Below, piece after piece: positions 24,960-33,037 of a stretch of DNA of 64,000 nucleotides. A model generated the notes under the pieces. The model searched no databases, was not told the origin of the DNA, and was given only the letters and a program-made list of their open reading frames with translations. A program made the position numbers and the translations under genes. Position 1 is the stretch's first letter, and each line of letters opens with the position of its first letter. Source of the stretch: CAYSCW01 sp964449165 (GTDB lineage Bacteria; Acidobacteriota; Aminicenantia; Aminicenantales; Aminicenantaceae); NCBI GenBank assembly GCA_964449165.1, contig CAYVAT010000010.1, positions 1 to 64,000 on the forward strand. The letters are read 5' to 3'.

Positions 24960-25732
24960 ACCTCCAAAAGGATATTACATACGGACCGGTTCATTCCCGA
25001 CGGCTGGGACGATCACTGGGAATAAACCTTCTCCCTTCAGCAAGAAAAGCCTGTCCCTTTAACTGCGTCTATTGCCAATATGGCTGGACCAAAATCCACC
25101 GTAAAGAGAAAATCAGCAGCGTGTTATTCCCTTCTGTCGAAGATGTGAGGAAGGCCCTGACAAAAGCTCTGATTGCTCTGGAGGAGCCCCCATCTTACAT
25201 CACTTTCTCTGGAAATGGAGAACCAACACTTCACCCGCAGTTTGGACGGATGGTCAAAGAGGTGGCCATCATTCGAGACGAACTGGCACCCGAAACCGAG
25301 ACTGCGGTTCTTTCCAATTCAGCATTGGTATCGAGAAAAGCCATCAGGGAAGCTATCCTCGAACTCGATGTGCACATCATGAAGCTTGACTGCGGAACTG
25401 AAAAAATGTTCAGGCGATACAACCAGCCCTGTTCAGGTATCGACCTGGAGGTGATCACAGAAGGTCTGGCTAAGATGCCTGGTGTTACAATCCAAACCCT
25501 TGTCTCTTCAGGTAAATCTGGCAATCTTGAGGCTCGCAACATTAAAGAATGGATCAAAAGGATAAAAAAAATAAGACCAGAATTGGTTCAGCTGTATACC
25601 CTAGATAGGGATTATCCCGACAAGGACCTTAGACCCGCTACAAAAGAGGATCTCAATCATATTAAAAAACAGGCGGAAAAAGCAGGAATTGCTGTCCAGA
25701 TTTATGAGAATCGAACCCGTTCATCTCGTTAG
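24950..25732 (+). CDS. Radical SAM protein (COG0731-like)
   Basis: A 260-residue protein with the radical-SAM cluster motif CPFNCVYCQYG near residue 35, in the context YGPVHSRRLGRSLGINLLP. Later motifs are ITFSGNGEPTLHP and LDVHIMKLDCG. The pattern matches the bacterial relatives of wyosine-synthase-like radical SAM proteins (COG0731), whose substrate is unknown. It begins inside the end of the MocR gene and ends 4 bp into the oppositely oriented aminotransferase gene. Confidence 0.87.
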   Translation: MLLDLQKDITYGPVHSRRLGRSLGINLLPSARKACPFNCVYCQYGWTKIHRKEKISSVLFPSVEDVRKALTKALIALEEPPSYITFSGNGEPTLHPQFGRMVKEVAIIRDELAPETETAVLSNSALVSRKAIREAILELDVHIMKLDCGTEKMFRRYNQPCSGIDLEVITEGLAKMPGVTIQTLVSSGKSGNLEARNIKEWIKRIKKIRPELVQLYTLDRDYPDKDLRPATKEDLNHIKKQAEKAGIAVQIYENRTRSSR

Positions 25733-27063
25733 TCTTTATGCATGACCAGATGACGAATGCCTTCTAAAAACATGTCAATCTCTTGGAATGTGATGTAGAT
25801 GTGGGTGGAAACTCTTACTCCATAGGTTCCTTTTTTCACGTTTCCGATTGTCCGGATGACGATGTTGTATTTCTCTCTGATATAATTCACTATCTTCCGG
25901 GGGTCGACTCCCTCCACAGAAAAGGCGGTCAAGCCGCCGCTGATATAGGGATCTGCGGATGTATGAAGCTTCACTCCAGGAATCTTGCCCAATTCATTCT
26001 TTAAATAACCAGCAAGAGCCTTGACTCTCCTCTCGATCCTTTCTTTTCCGATGGCGGCCTGAAAATCCACCGCCTCCCCTAAGGCAATGATCAAAGCATC
26101 AGATCTTTGGCCTAGCGTTTCATATTTTCTTGCGTTCTGGTACTGGTCCCAGCCTGAGGAAGCGATGGTGGGCCACATCTTATCCTGAACTTTCTTGCTG
26201 ACATAGAGAACCCCAACTCCTGTAGGAGCCCCCAGCCATTTGTACGGACTGGTGGCAAAGAAATCTATTCCCAACTCCTTCATGTCCAGATCCAACATGC
26301 CCAGACCATGAGCGCTGTCAGCAACAACCAGAACACCTTTCTGGTGGGCCATCTCGCTCAATTCTTTGAGAGGGGCAATCAGCCCGGAGATATAAACTGT
26401 GTGGCTGATGCTGATAGCCTTGGTTTTAGGCGTTATGGCATTTTCGAAAGCCCCGACTATCTCATCCACACTTTTAGGGGGAAGGCCGATAGGAACCTCC
26501 TTGATGCTGATCCCATATCTCTTCTCCTTCACCTTCCAAGGATGAGTTCCTCCAGGATGCTCCATGGTGGAAAGCAGGACTTCATCGCCCTCTTTGAGAT
26601 CCAAACCGTTAGCCACAAAATTCATCCCTTCGGTCGTGTTTCTGGTTATGACTACCTCATCAGGAGAAGCGTTTATGAATCGGGCAATCTTATGCCGAAC
26701 AACTTCTTTCTCTCTGGGGATAAAATTGTAACAATCAAAAGGATTGGTTGCCTGAAGTTTGCAAAACTTGATGAGCGTGTTAAAAACTGGCTTAGGCATC
26801 GGCCCAAGAGTGCCGTTGTTCATCATGATCAGACCGTCTTGGAACAGGAAATGCTTTCTTAATGCTTTCCAGTACACTCCATCAGGAGATTCATCCTGGA
26901 TGTATTTTTGATTAAGGGAGGTGATGCTCTGATAGACCGCTGCGTTCAGCTTGTTCAAAGCGGATACAGACAGCGCTGACCCGGCCAGGAGATATTTGAC
27001 AAAATCCCTTCTTGAAAGGCCAGCGGAATGAATCTCATCCTGGTTTTGATTGTAATTGTTCAT
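25729..27063 (-). CDS. Class V aminotransferase-fold PLP enzyme with Tat-like signal
   Basis: A 444-residue protein. The N-terminus LSRRDFVKYLLAGSALSVSAL is a twin-arginine signal with hydrophobic segment. The enzyme part has NTTEGMNFVANGL, STMEHPGG, VVADSAHGLG (PLP-ring Asp and His) and SPYKWLGAPTG, where Lys is the PLP lysine. Isopenicillin-N epimerase-like and cysteine desulfurase-like enzymes share this pattern. Export of a PLP enzyme through Tat is consistent with cofactor loading in the cytoplasm. The reaction is not evident. It stands upstream of no cotranscribed gene, being convergent with the radical SAM gene. Confidence 0.88.
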   Translation of the reverse strand: MNNYNQNQDEIHSAGLSRRDFVKYLLAGSALSVSALNKLNAAVYQSITSLNQKYIQDESPDGVYWKALRKHFLFQDGLIMMNNGTLGPMPKPVFNTLIKFCKLQATNPFDCYNFIPREKEVVRHKIARFINASPDEVVITRNTTEGMNFVANGLDLKEGDEVLLSTMEHPGGTHPWKVKEKRYGISIKEVPIGLPPKSVDEIVGAFENAITPKTKAISISHTVYISGLIAPLKELSEMAHQKGVLVVADSAHGLGMLDLDMKELGIDFFATSPYKWLGAPTGVGVLYVSKKVQDKMWPTIASSGWDQYQNARKYETLGQRSDALIIALGEAVDFQAAIGKERIERRVKALAGYLKNELGKIPGVKLHTSADPYISGGLTAFSVEGVDPRKIVNYIREKYNIVIRTIGNVKKGTYGVRVSTHIYITFQEIDMFLEGIRHLVMHKD

Positions 27064-27101
27064 AAAAATTTCCCTCCTTAATATTTATATTATGATCTCT
27101 T

Positions 27102-27950
27102 TTAAAACTTCTTTGCCTTCATCAAGATGATATCTCCTTCTTCCACCCCAATATCTTTAGCTATGACCTGGCATTTGGCTTTTAATAGAAAGAATATGGG
27201 ACCTCTCTCCTCGGAAAGGCCTTCATAATTGCCCTGCCCTTTGCTGATGATGAGATCAGCAGAGCGAAAGAGCTTTAAAAACTTCCCGGAGCAGAAGGGC
27301 AGAATGGTGCCAGGAGCATCCATACCAGAGGACACTATTTCAGCCACTTTGTCAATTCTGGCATCCAAAGCATCCTTGCGGACAGCATCATTGATCACAG
27401 GTTTTTCTCTTACAACGTAGATCACAGGTTTTTTCATCTCTTCGATGAGAATCCGGTCAAAGACGGTTTCCCCGGCATTGTCAGCCAGGTAGAGTATCTT
27501 TCTTGCATTCTGCAGAGTTTGGCGAAACTCCCAGGAATGATCTAGGGCGAAATCCTGAGAGAGGATCTTGGTGATATCTTTCTTGAGGTCAAAAGCTGCC
27601 TGGGCACCGAAATCGATGATATTTCCTGCAATGGCTACTCGAAGAGCTGTCATCAATCGATCCTGCGAAGATTCCAACAACTTCTTCATTTCTGGGTAAA
27701 GGGCAAGCGCCTGTTTGGTGCATTTCTCTTTTACTCCTCGATAAGGATCACCTACTCCAGTTTTTTCGGATATGATTTTGTAGATTTCTCTGCCGATCTC
27801 AGGAGGAGTGGCATCAAAGGATATCTGGGGAAGAGCCAAGCTAACCGCAACCAGTATTTCCCATACTTTGCTCTCGTCAGAGGTTATCATCCGTGCGGTT
27901 TTCAGGGTTTGGCTAAAAAAACAAGGATAACAATCCAGATAGGCTTTCAC
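27102..27950 (-). CDS. DUF89 family protein (ARMT1-like damage-control phosphatase)
   Basis: A 282-residue protein starting MKAYLDCYPCFFSQTLKTARM, the CxxC-containing beginning of short prokaryotic DUF89 proteins. It has GNIIDFG and the metal-site motif LADNAGETVFDRILIEEM, then a C-terminal ISKGQGNYEGL. DUF89 enzymes are metal-dependent phosphatases thought to remove damaged sugar phosphates. Its start overlaps the stop of the Nudix gene by 4 bp, so two 'house-cleaning' activities are translationally coupled. Confidence 0.9.
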   Translation of the reverse strand: MKAYLDCYPCFFSQTLKTARMITSDESKVWEILVAVSLALPQISFDATPPEIGREIYKIISEKTGVGDPYRGVKEKCTKQALALYPEMKKLLESSQDRLMTALRVAIAGNIIDFGAQAAFDLKKDITKILSQDFALDHSWEFRQTLQNARKILYLADNAGETVFDRILIEEMKKPVIYVVREKPVINDAVRKDALDARIDKVAEIVSSGMDAPGTILPFCSGKFLKLFRSADLIISKGQGNYEGLSEERGPIFFLLKAKCQVIAKDIGVEEGDIILMKAKKF

Positions 27951-28435
27951 CGTTTCTTTATACCGTCTCTGATGATTTCTTGATGACTTGAGAAGGCAAC
28001 CTCGGGAATATCAGTTAGAGGGAAAAACTTTGCGCATAGAGAATCCGAGCCTGGGGTCAGGGAACCCCGAGCTTCGACTTCATAGCCGATGATGAGAACC
28101 TTCTTATAGACTTGAGACACCTGAGTGTAGACTCCGATGAGCCTGAGAATCTCCCCTTCAAGCCCGGTTTCCTCCTTAAGCTCTCTGAGACAAGCTTCCT
28201 CCGGAGTCTCCTCGATTTCTATAAATCCTGAAGGCAATGCCCATTTTCCTTTACCTGGCTGTACTCCCCTCTTGACCAGAAGAATCCCGTCTTCATCGTC
28301 CCTGACCAAGGCAGCGGCACTGGGGAGAGGATTTTCATATTTTATCCAGTTGCAACGGGGACAAAAATAACGAGATCTTCCTTCTTCCTTCTTGATCCTT
28401 AATTCAGAGCCACAGAGGGGACAGTATTGAAACAT
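27947..28435 (-). CDS. Nudix hydrolase with zinc ribbon (NudC/ADP-ribose type)
   Basis: A 162-residue protein. An N-terminal four-Cys ribbon (CPLCGSE...CPRCNWIKYENP) precedes a Nudix domain whose box is GFIEIEETPEEACLRELKEETGLEGE, matching GX5EX7REUXEEXGU. Such proteins cleave nucleoside diphosphates linked to another moiety; substrate choice is not visible. A perfect dyad (28490-28514) lies between it and the divergent DUF5654 gene. Confidence 0.92.
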   Translation of the reverse strand: MFQYCPLCGSELRIKKEEGRSRYFCPRCNWIKYENPLPSAAALVRDDEDGILLVKRGVQPGKGKWALPSGFIEIEETPEEACLRELKEETGLEGEILRLIGVYTQVSQVYKKVLIIGYEVEARGSLTPGSDSLCAKFFPLTDIPEVAFSSHQEIIRDGIKKR

Positions 28436-28489
28436 TTTTAGACATCATTTTAAAGGAAGTTCCTTAGAAAAACCAGACGATTTTCAGTA

Positions 28490-28514
28490 TTGAGTCAAAT
28501 TCAGCTTGACTCAA
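28490..28514. promoter_or_regulatory. Perfect dyad in a divergent promoter region
   Basis: TTGAGTCAA (28490-28498) and TTGACTCAA (28506-28514) are perfect inverted repeats with a 7-bp spacer. The site is 54 bp before the Nudix start and 58 bp before DUF5654. It is likely an operator for a dimeric regulator; no T-run follows, so a terminator is unlikely. Confidence 0.5.
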
Positions 28515-28572
28515 ACCGTTGGAGTCATTATATAAATCTTATCCATTTTATGTGTAAGGGGAGGCAAATCAA

Positions 28573-28794
28573 ATGAAAACAGAAGTCATCGACAAATTGG
28601 CTGCTTTGATCACTGCCGCTTTCGGACTGATCGCAGCCTTGGCCTGGAATGGTGCCATCACTTCTATCTTTGCCAAGGTTTTCGGTGATCCCCAAGGAAT
28701 CATCCAGATGATCGTTTATGCTGTGGTGGTCACAGTCATTGCAGTCATCGCCACTATCTGGATTGGGAAAGCAGCTGCCAAGAAAAAAGAATAG
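28573..28794 (+). CDS. DUF5654 small membrane protein
   Basis: A 73-residue protein with a GGGGAGG ribosome-binding site. Two hydrophobic segments (about 9-34 and 44-66) are joined by IFAKVFGDPQG, and a Lys-rich tail follows. The arrangement AFGLIAALAWNGAITSIF is that of DUF5654 proteins, found in archaea and environmental bacteria with no known role. It is divergent from the Nudix gene. Confidence 0.85.
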   Translation: MKTEVIDKLAALITAAFGLIAALAWNGAITSIFAKVFGDPQGIIQMIVYAVVVTVIAVIATIWIGKAAAKKKE

Positions 28795-28814
28795 ACAGCC
28801 AATATTATGAGCCT

Positions 28815-30011
28815 TCAGCTTAACAGGCTAATTGCTGTCAGAGCATAAACCTCCGCACAGTCCAGAACATCACTGATTTTAACGTACTCCTCTGGGCCGT
28901 GGCTAACCTCCAGGAATCCCGGTCCATAAGCATAAGCCGGCATTCCTCTCTTGTTGAAGAAGCGAATCTCGCAGAGCCCGGGACAGAGTTCAAAGCTCGG
29001 GACTTTCCCTGTCGCCCGTTTGACGGACTCTTTCAAGGCTGAGGCCAGCAGACTCTCAGGTTTGGATACAGAGGATTCTCCTTCCTGGAGAATCTCCATC
29101 CTTATCTTCACTCCTCTCTTCTTGTGCTTTTCCATAATCTTGACAATTTCTTTCTTGGCCTCATCCAGACTTTCTTCAGGATTGAGTCTTCTGTCGATGG
29201 TAAAAAAAGCTCTCTCTGGAACGACGTTGAAGCTCACACCGCTCCCTGATTCTCCTCCCATGAGCATCACAGAGCTCCTGGCCTGAGGGGGATGTACTCT
29301 CATAACTGTCTTCCTCATCTTGATCCGCTGTTTTAATTTCAATAAAGAATGGCTGATCTCAACTAGATGCTCAAAGGGATTATCTCCCCCGGAGGCCAGA
29401 CCCACATGGGATGGGCTGCCATGGACAGTAACCAGATAGGTCAACGCTCCTTTGTTAGCGTTCCAGATGGAACCGCTTGTGGGCTCGGGCATCAGCATTC
29501 CCAAGGTCGCAGGGGGAATCAATCCTGAATCCATAAGATACCGAGTTCCCAACCTCCCTCCGGTTTCCTCGTCGGGGACCAGGGTAAAGGTGATCCTGCC
29601 TTCAAGCTTTATCCCGCTTTCTTGAAGGACGCGAAGGGCAAAAAGCATGGCCACCAACCCGCCCTTCATATCAGAGCTTCCACGTCCATAAAGGCGACCT
29701 CTCCGGATGTGGGCTCTGAAATGCGAGCTTGAATCTGTGGGAACCACATCATAGTGACCGTGAAAATGAAGACTCTCTTTTCCCTCGCTATAACTGCCTA
29801 GGATGGAGAGACGCTGGAATTTTCCATCAGGCACTTTGACCACACGGTGGCTGAGGCCCCAATTTCTTAATTTCCTGGAGAGATAGTTCACACACTGCTT
29901 GTAAGATTCCCCCGGAGGGTCGACCGTAGGAATGGCGATCAGTTCACAGAGGGTTTCAAGGATTTGTGTCCTGTACTCCTTGATTCTTTTTCCAATATAT
30001 TTTTCACCCAT
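28815..30011 (-). CDS. M20-family peptidase (ArgE/DapE type)
   Basis: About 398 residues from ATG 30011. The catalytic pattern of M20 enzymes is complete: LHFHGHYDVVPTD (zinc His and catalytic Asp), GRGSSDMKGGLVAMLFAL (bridging Asp), LVPDEETGGRLGTRYL (catalytic Glu-Glu) and the distal YAYGPGFLEVSHGPEEYV (final His). It deacylates or hydrolyses a small amide or dipeptide in the cytoplasm; substrate unassigned. The ATG overlaps the nitroreductase stop by 8 bp (ATGGGTGA), indicating coupling. A TTG start at 30032 is possible but adds only seven residues. Confidence 0.9.
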   Translation of the reverse strand: MGEKYIGKRIKEYRTQILETLCELIAIPTVDPPGESYKQCVNYLSRKLRNWGLSHRVVKVPDGKFQRLSILGSYSEGKESLHFHGHYDVVPTDSSSHFRAHIRRGRLYGRGSSDMKGGLVAMLFALRVLQESGIKLEGRITFTLVPDEETGGRLGTRYLMDSGLIPPATLGMLMPEPTSGSIWNANKGALTYLVTVHGSPSHVGLASGGDNPFEHLVEISHSLLKLKQRIKMRKTVMRVHPPQARSSVMLMGGESGSGVSFNVVPERAFFTIDRRLNPEESLDEAKKEIVKIMEKHKKRGVKIRMEILQEGESSVSKPESLLASALKESVKRATGKVPSFELCPGLCEIRFFNKRGMPAYAYGPGFLEVSHGPEEYVKISDVLDCAEVYALTAISLLS

Positions 30012-31107
30012 TGTTCTCTGGGAAGGATTCAAAAATTACCATATCCGCCAGATCCTTTTTAGATGGTTTCTCTGGCCACTCCCAAGGAATCCCGATGGGC
30101 GTGAAACATATGAGCTTGTATTTCTCGGGTATGCTGAAAAATCCTTTCATCCTTTCTTCTGGAAAAAAGGTGGTATAAAAACCTGTTCCATAGCCCAAGG
30201 CTCTGGCTGCTATCATAAGATAGCCTGCGGCCAAGGTCCCGTCATAAATAACATAATCTCCATATTCAGCTTCGCTGTCAGCAAGCACTGCCACGTAGAC
30301 AGGAGCAGAAAGCACATTTTCGAGAAGCTCCTTGATTTTCCCTTGGGCTTGTGAAAGCTGCTCTTGAGTGGGCTTCCTTCTTGCCTTGTATCTTTCCAGA
30401 GCCCAGAGAAGAGCCTCCTTTTTCAGCGCGTCTAACTTTTCCCTGTCCTGAATGACCAGAAATTTCCAGGGCTGCTGGTTGCCTGCAGTGGGAGCAAAGC
30501 GGGCAGCATCAAGTATTTTAAGAATATGCTCTTTAGGGACCGGCGTAGGCTTGAATTTGCGGACAGTGCGTCGGTTCTTTATGGTGTTGAAAAGATAGAC
30601 CTGATCGGAAGTGTACTTTATCTCTAAATCGTCCTCAGTATAATAGCGACTGATGGGAGTGCAAATATCGGCCACTACTTTCCACATGCCCTCTTCCTTA
30701 TGGAAAACCAGGGTAAAGTAGGAATCCAGATGATACATTCCTCCTTCCGGCAATTTGCTCTTGTAGTGAAATATGGCGGTTGTGTACCCATAACTCTCAC
30801 CTTCATGTGCTTCCAGAAAATCTACCGGCATCTCCCAACCAGTTTCCTTAAACCACTCTTCATGAAATTCATGATAACCTTGACGTGAATCAATCAGCTT
30901 CCCTCCACTGGTCAGGAAGAAAAACTTCTCATCATCGGTCACCGTAGTGAAAAGAGTCTTTAGATCAGATTTCTGAACAGCCTTGACATAAATATCAAAA
31001 GTTTCCTGGAGCGAAAGACCGGGCCGGTTTTGCGATGCCGCAGGCAGAAAGAGAATAAAAGCGGTTGAGGCCAGAATTAAAGCCGTACGAATGAACCTTT
31101 TTCTCAT
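30004..31107 (-). CDS. Secreted NTF2-like domain fused to nitroreductase
   Basis: A 367-residue protein with a signal peptide (residues 1-25) after an AGGAGG site. Residues ~30-155 resemble an NTF2/SnoaL-like (DUF4440-type) fold: ETFDIYVKAVQKSDLKTLFTTVT...YFTLVFHKEEGMWKVVADICTP. Residues ~170-350 are a nitroreductase domain with RRTVRKFKPTPVPKE, ARFAPTAGNQQPWKFLVI and a terminal IGIPWEWP. Nitroreductases bind FMN and reduce nitro groups, quinones or flavins. Export of such an enzyme behind an NTF2-like domain is unusual. Its promoter region borders the assembly gap. Confidence 0.82.
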   Translation of the reverse strand: MRKRFIRTALILASTAFILFLPAASQNRPGLSLQETFDIYVKAVQKSDLKTLFTTVTDDEKFFFLTSGGKLIDSRQGYHEFHEEWFKETGWEMPVDFLEAHEGESYGYTTAIFHYKSKLPEGGMYHLDSYFTLVFHKEEGMWKVVADICTPISRYYTEDDLEIKYTSDQVYLFNTIKNRRTVRKFKPTPVPKEHILKILDAARFAPTAGNQQPWKFLVIQDREKLDALKKEALLWALERYKARRKPTQEQLSQAQGKIKELLENVLSAPVYVAVLADSEAEYGDYVIYDGTLAAGYLMIAARALGYGTGFYTTFFPEERMKGFFSIPEKYKLICFTPIGIPWEWPEKPSKKDLADMVIFESFPENNG

Positions 31108-31128
31108 AAACTCCTCCTTTTTTTATCT

Positions 31129-31228
31129 NNNNNNNNNNNNNNNNNNNNNNNNNNNNNNNNNNNNNNNNNNNNNNNNNNNNNNNNNNNNNNNNNNNNNNNN
31201 NNNNNNNNNNNNNNNNNNNNNNNNNNNN
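31129..31228. other. Assembly gap (100 N)
   Basis: Exactly 100 N, the standard placeholder for a scaffold gap of unknown length. It falls between the nitroreductase start and the stop of the DUF4932-PDZ gene. Neighbourhood across it relies on scaffolding alone, and a gene may be missing. Confidence 0.98.
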
Positions 31229-31238
31229 AAGAAATGTC

Positions 31239-32612
31239 TTATTTTTCTTCAACATATCTATAGTCGGTCACGAAGGGAACCACGATGGTCTTGATGAGCT
31301 CTTTTCCATCCCTGAATAGAATAATCTTCAAGGTATCCCCTTCCTTGGCTTCCTCTTTTTGCTTCACAGCATCATCAAAATCCTGCTTGGATCTTATCTC
31401 TTTATCCTCGATTGAGAGAAGAACGTCTCCTTTTCGAACTTCCGCTTCTTGGAAAGCCGATCCAGGAACAACATCTTTTATCCAGCACTTATCTCCTTTG
31501 AATTCATAGTAAAAGCCCAGGATGTCAGGCCTCCTGTACTCTTCCACTTTGAAGCGAGAAAGTCTGGAGAGAATCTGTGGATAAAAGGCATTCAAATCTG
31601 GGTATATCTCACGATTCTTATCATACTCCTCAAAATATGCATAGAAATGCTTGATGAGTCTAAATCCCTTTTGGATTTCCTTCTGCAGCATTTCCATGGC
31701 TTTCTCCTCACCAAAGGCTTTCCTAAAGAGATGAAGCTGCCCGGCAGTAACCATGTGTTCGGCGAATGCCCTGTCCCAATCTCTATACCCCATGCGCTCG
31801 AAGTCTTTTTTCAGCGGTTTATAGAGATAAGCCAGCTTCATGATTTGCTCTCCATACTTCAGGGAAATAGGCTCGATAAAGCAGTGGCTGAATTCGTGGA
31901 AGGCAAAATAAGCACAGGCAAAACTGTTCTCACTCCCCAAGCCTCCATCAAGATGATAAAACCTCCACTCCCCATCCTTATCCTGTACTTCAACATGAGT
32001 GGCTGACTGAGCCATGAAAGGACAGGGTACAAAATAATAGCGCTTGACTTTTCTTCCGTAAAAATCCTCGAGCAGCTGAGGGATGTCGATTGGCGGTAGG
32101 TTAGCTTTGACTTCTTTCATGATAACTTGAATATCTTGGCTGTGAGCTTTCCAGAATTCTTCGAAACCAGATTTCAGATAAAAATCCCGTACTGATGTGA
32201 GGTATCCTTCAATCATCTTCTCCATATGTTTCCACTCCTGGTATTCTGCAGGAATGACTGCTTCCAACCGGGCATCAGGAAAATCAGAATAGTAGAGGGC
32301 CAGATAGTTGAAAACAAAGTACCACATTTTTTGAAAAAGCTGATCTGTCATCATCACCGCTGGATGGTCTTTAAAATCTTGGAAATAATCACGCGCCTGA
32401 TTGACGAGGGGATGACGGAAGCGTTCCATCATCCCCTCGCCAGAAGGAGTAAGAATGACCAGAATATGAAAAACTGCTAGATTCTTCGGATAGGTTATCC
32501 AAAGCTTTTCACTGACTCTTATCTCGCTCTGAGCGTATACTTCCAGGCAAGAAAAAAACAAAATGAAAGCGATGACGATAATAACAATTAAGATTAGGAG
32601 TTTTTTACTCAT
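31239..32612 (-). CDS. Secreted DUF4932 metalloprotease-like protein with PDZ domain
   Basis: A 457-residue protein with an N-terminal signal segment (about 4-26). The central domain has AYFAFHEFSHCFIEPIS, an HExxH motif (HEFSH, near residue 240), in the arrangement of DUF4932 proteins, which are probable zinc peptidases. Residues ~370-450 form a PDZ domain (VPGSAFQEAEVRKGDVLLSIEDK...GDTLKIILFRDGKE), usual in proteases that recognise C-termini. It has its own sigma-54 promoter and a long 5' leader with interleaved inverted repeats. It follows the transglutaminase-like gene on the same strand but is controlled separately. Confidence 0.82.
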   Translation of the reverse strand: MSKKLLILIVIIVIAFILFFSCLEVYAQSEIRVSEKLWITYPKNLAVFHILVILTPSGEGMMERFRHPLVNQARDYFQDFKDHPAVMMTDQLFQKMWYFVFNYLALYYSDFPDARLEAVIPAEYQEWKHMEKMIEGYLTSVRDFYLKSGFEEFWKAHSQDIQVIMKEVKANLPPIDIPQLLEDFYGRKVKRYYFVPCPFMAQSATHVEVQDKDGEWRFYHLDGGLGSENSFACAYFAFHEFSHCFIEPISLKYGEQIMKLAYLYKPLKKDFERMGYRDWDRAFAEHMVTAGQLHLFRKAFGEEKAMEMLQKEIQKGFRLIKHFYAYFEEYDKNREIYPDLNAFYPQILSRLSRFKVEEYRRPDILGFYYEFKGDKCWIKDVVPGSAFQEAEVRKGDVLLSIEDKEIRSKQDFDDAVKQKEEAKEGDTLKIILFRDGKELIKTIVVPFVTDYRYVEEK

Positions 32613-32665
32613 TTCTGCATCTCCCCATTTTTATCTCCTCTCCGTGGAGGATATTACACGGAGCC

Positions 32666-32740
32666 AAACACACACGCATCCTTGAGCTGCCAAGAATTGA
32701 GTATATCTTAAATCGTGTGTGTTTCAACTCCCAATTCTTG
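32666..32740 (-). promoter_or_regulatory. Interleaved inverted repeats in a sigma-54 5' leader (possible pseudoknot)
   Basis: AAACACACACG (32666-32676) pairs perfectly with CGTGTGTGTTT (32714-32724). CAAGAATTG (32691-32699) pairs with CAATTCTTG (32732-32740). The order A-B-A'-B' is that of an H-type pseudoknot. The region lies between the predicted transcription start (near 32766) and the DUF4932-PDZ start, so it would be transcribed. Two overlapping protein-binding dyads are the alternative. Confidence 0.5.
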
Positions 32741-32777
32741 TCTTTTCTAATCCTACCAATTTCAGATAAACAGATTG

Positions 32778-32793
32778 GCAAAATTCATGCCAA
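32778..32793 (-). promoter_or_regulatory. Sigma-54 (-24/-12) promoter of the DUF4932-PDZ gene
   Basis: On the minus strand, TTGGCATGAATTTTGC: the -24 GG and -12 GC have ten bases between. The predicted leader is about 150 nt. Confidence 0.82.
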
Positions 32794-32966
32794 ATCGAAA
32801 TTTATCTTAAAAAAATTTTTGCTGACAACAGACTGATTCATTTTCTTGGCTATTCCCCCAGGCCAGTGATTCAGACCGCTCTTCTCTTCCCATGATAGCA
32901 TGAGATTTTACTTCTACCTCTTTCATCCTTCCTTAAAAAGAGCATCTTAAAATTGGGGATCCTTCT

Positions 32967-32981
32967 GTAAAGGTTTTTTAC
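32967..32981. promoter_or_regulatory. Proposed activator-binding dyad
   Basis: GTAAAGGTTTTTTAC, that is GTAAA-N5-TTTAC, preceded by T and followed by A (TGTAAA...TTTACA). It is 173 bp upstream of the sigma-54 promoter at 32778-32793. Confidence 0.6.
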
Positions 32982-33037
32982 AATTGGATAAAAAATTGCC
33001 AACAATAAATAGAGCTTTGACAGTATGAAGGCTGCCT

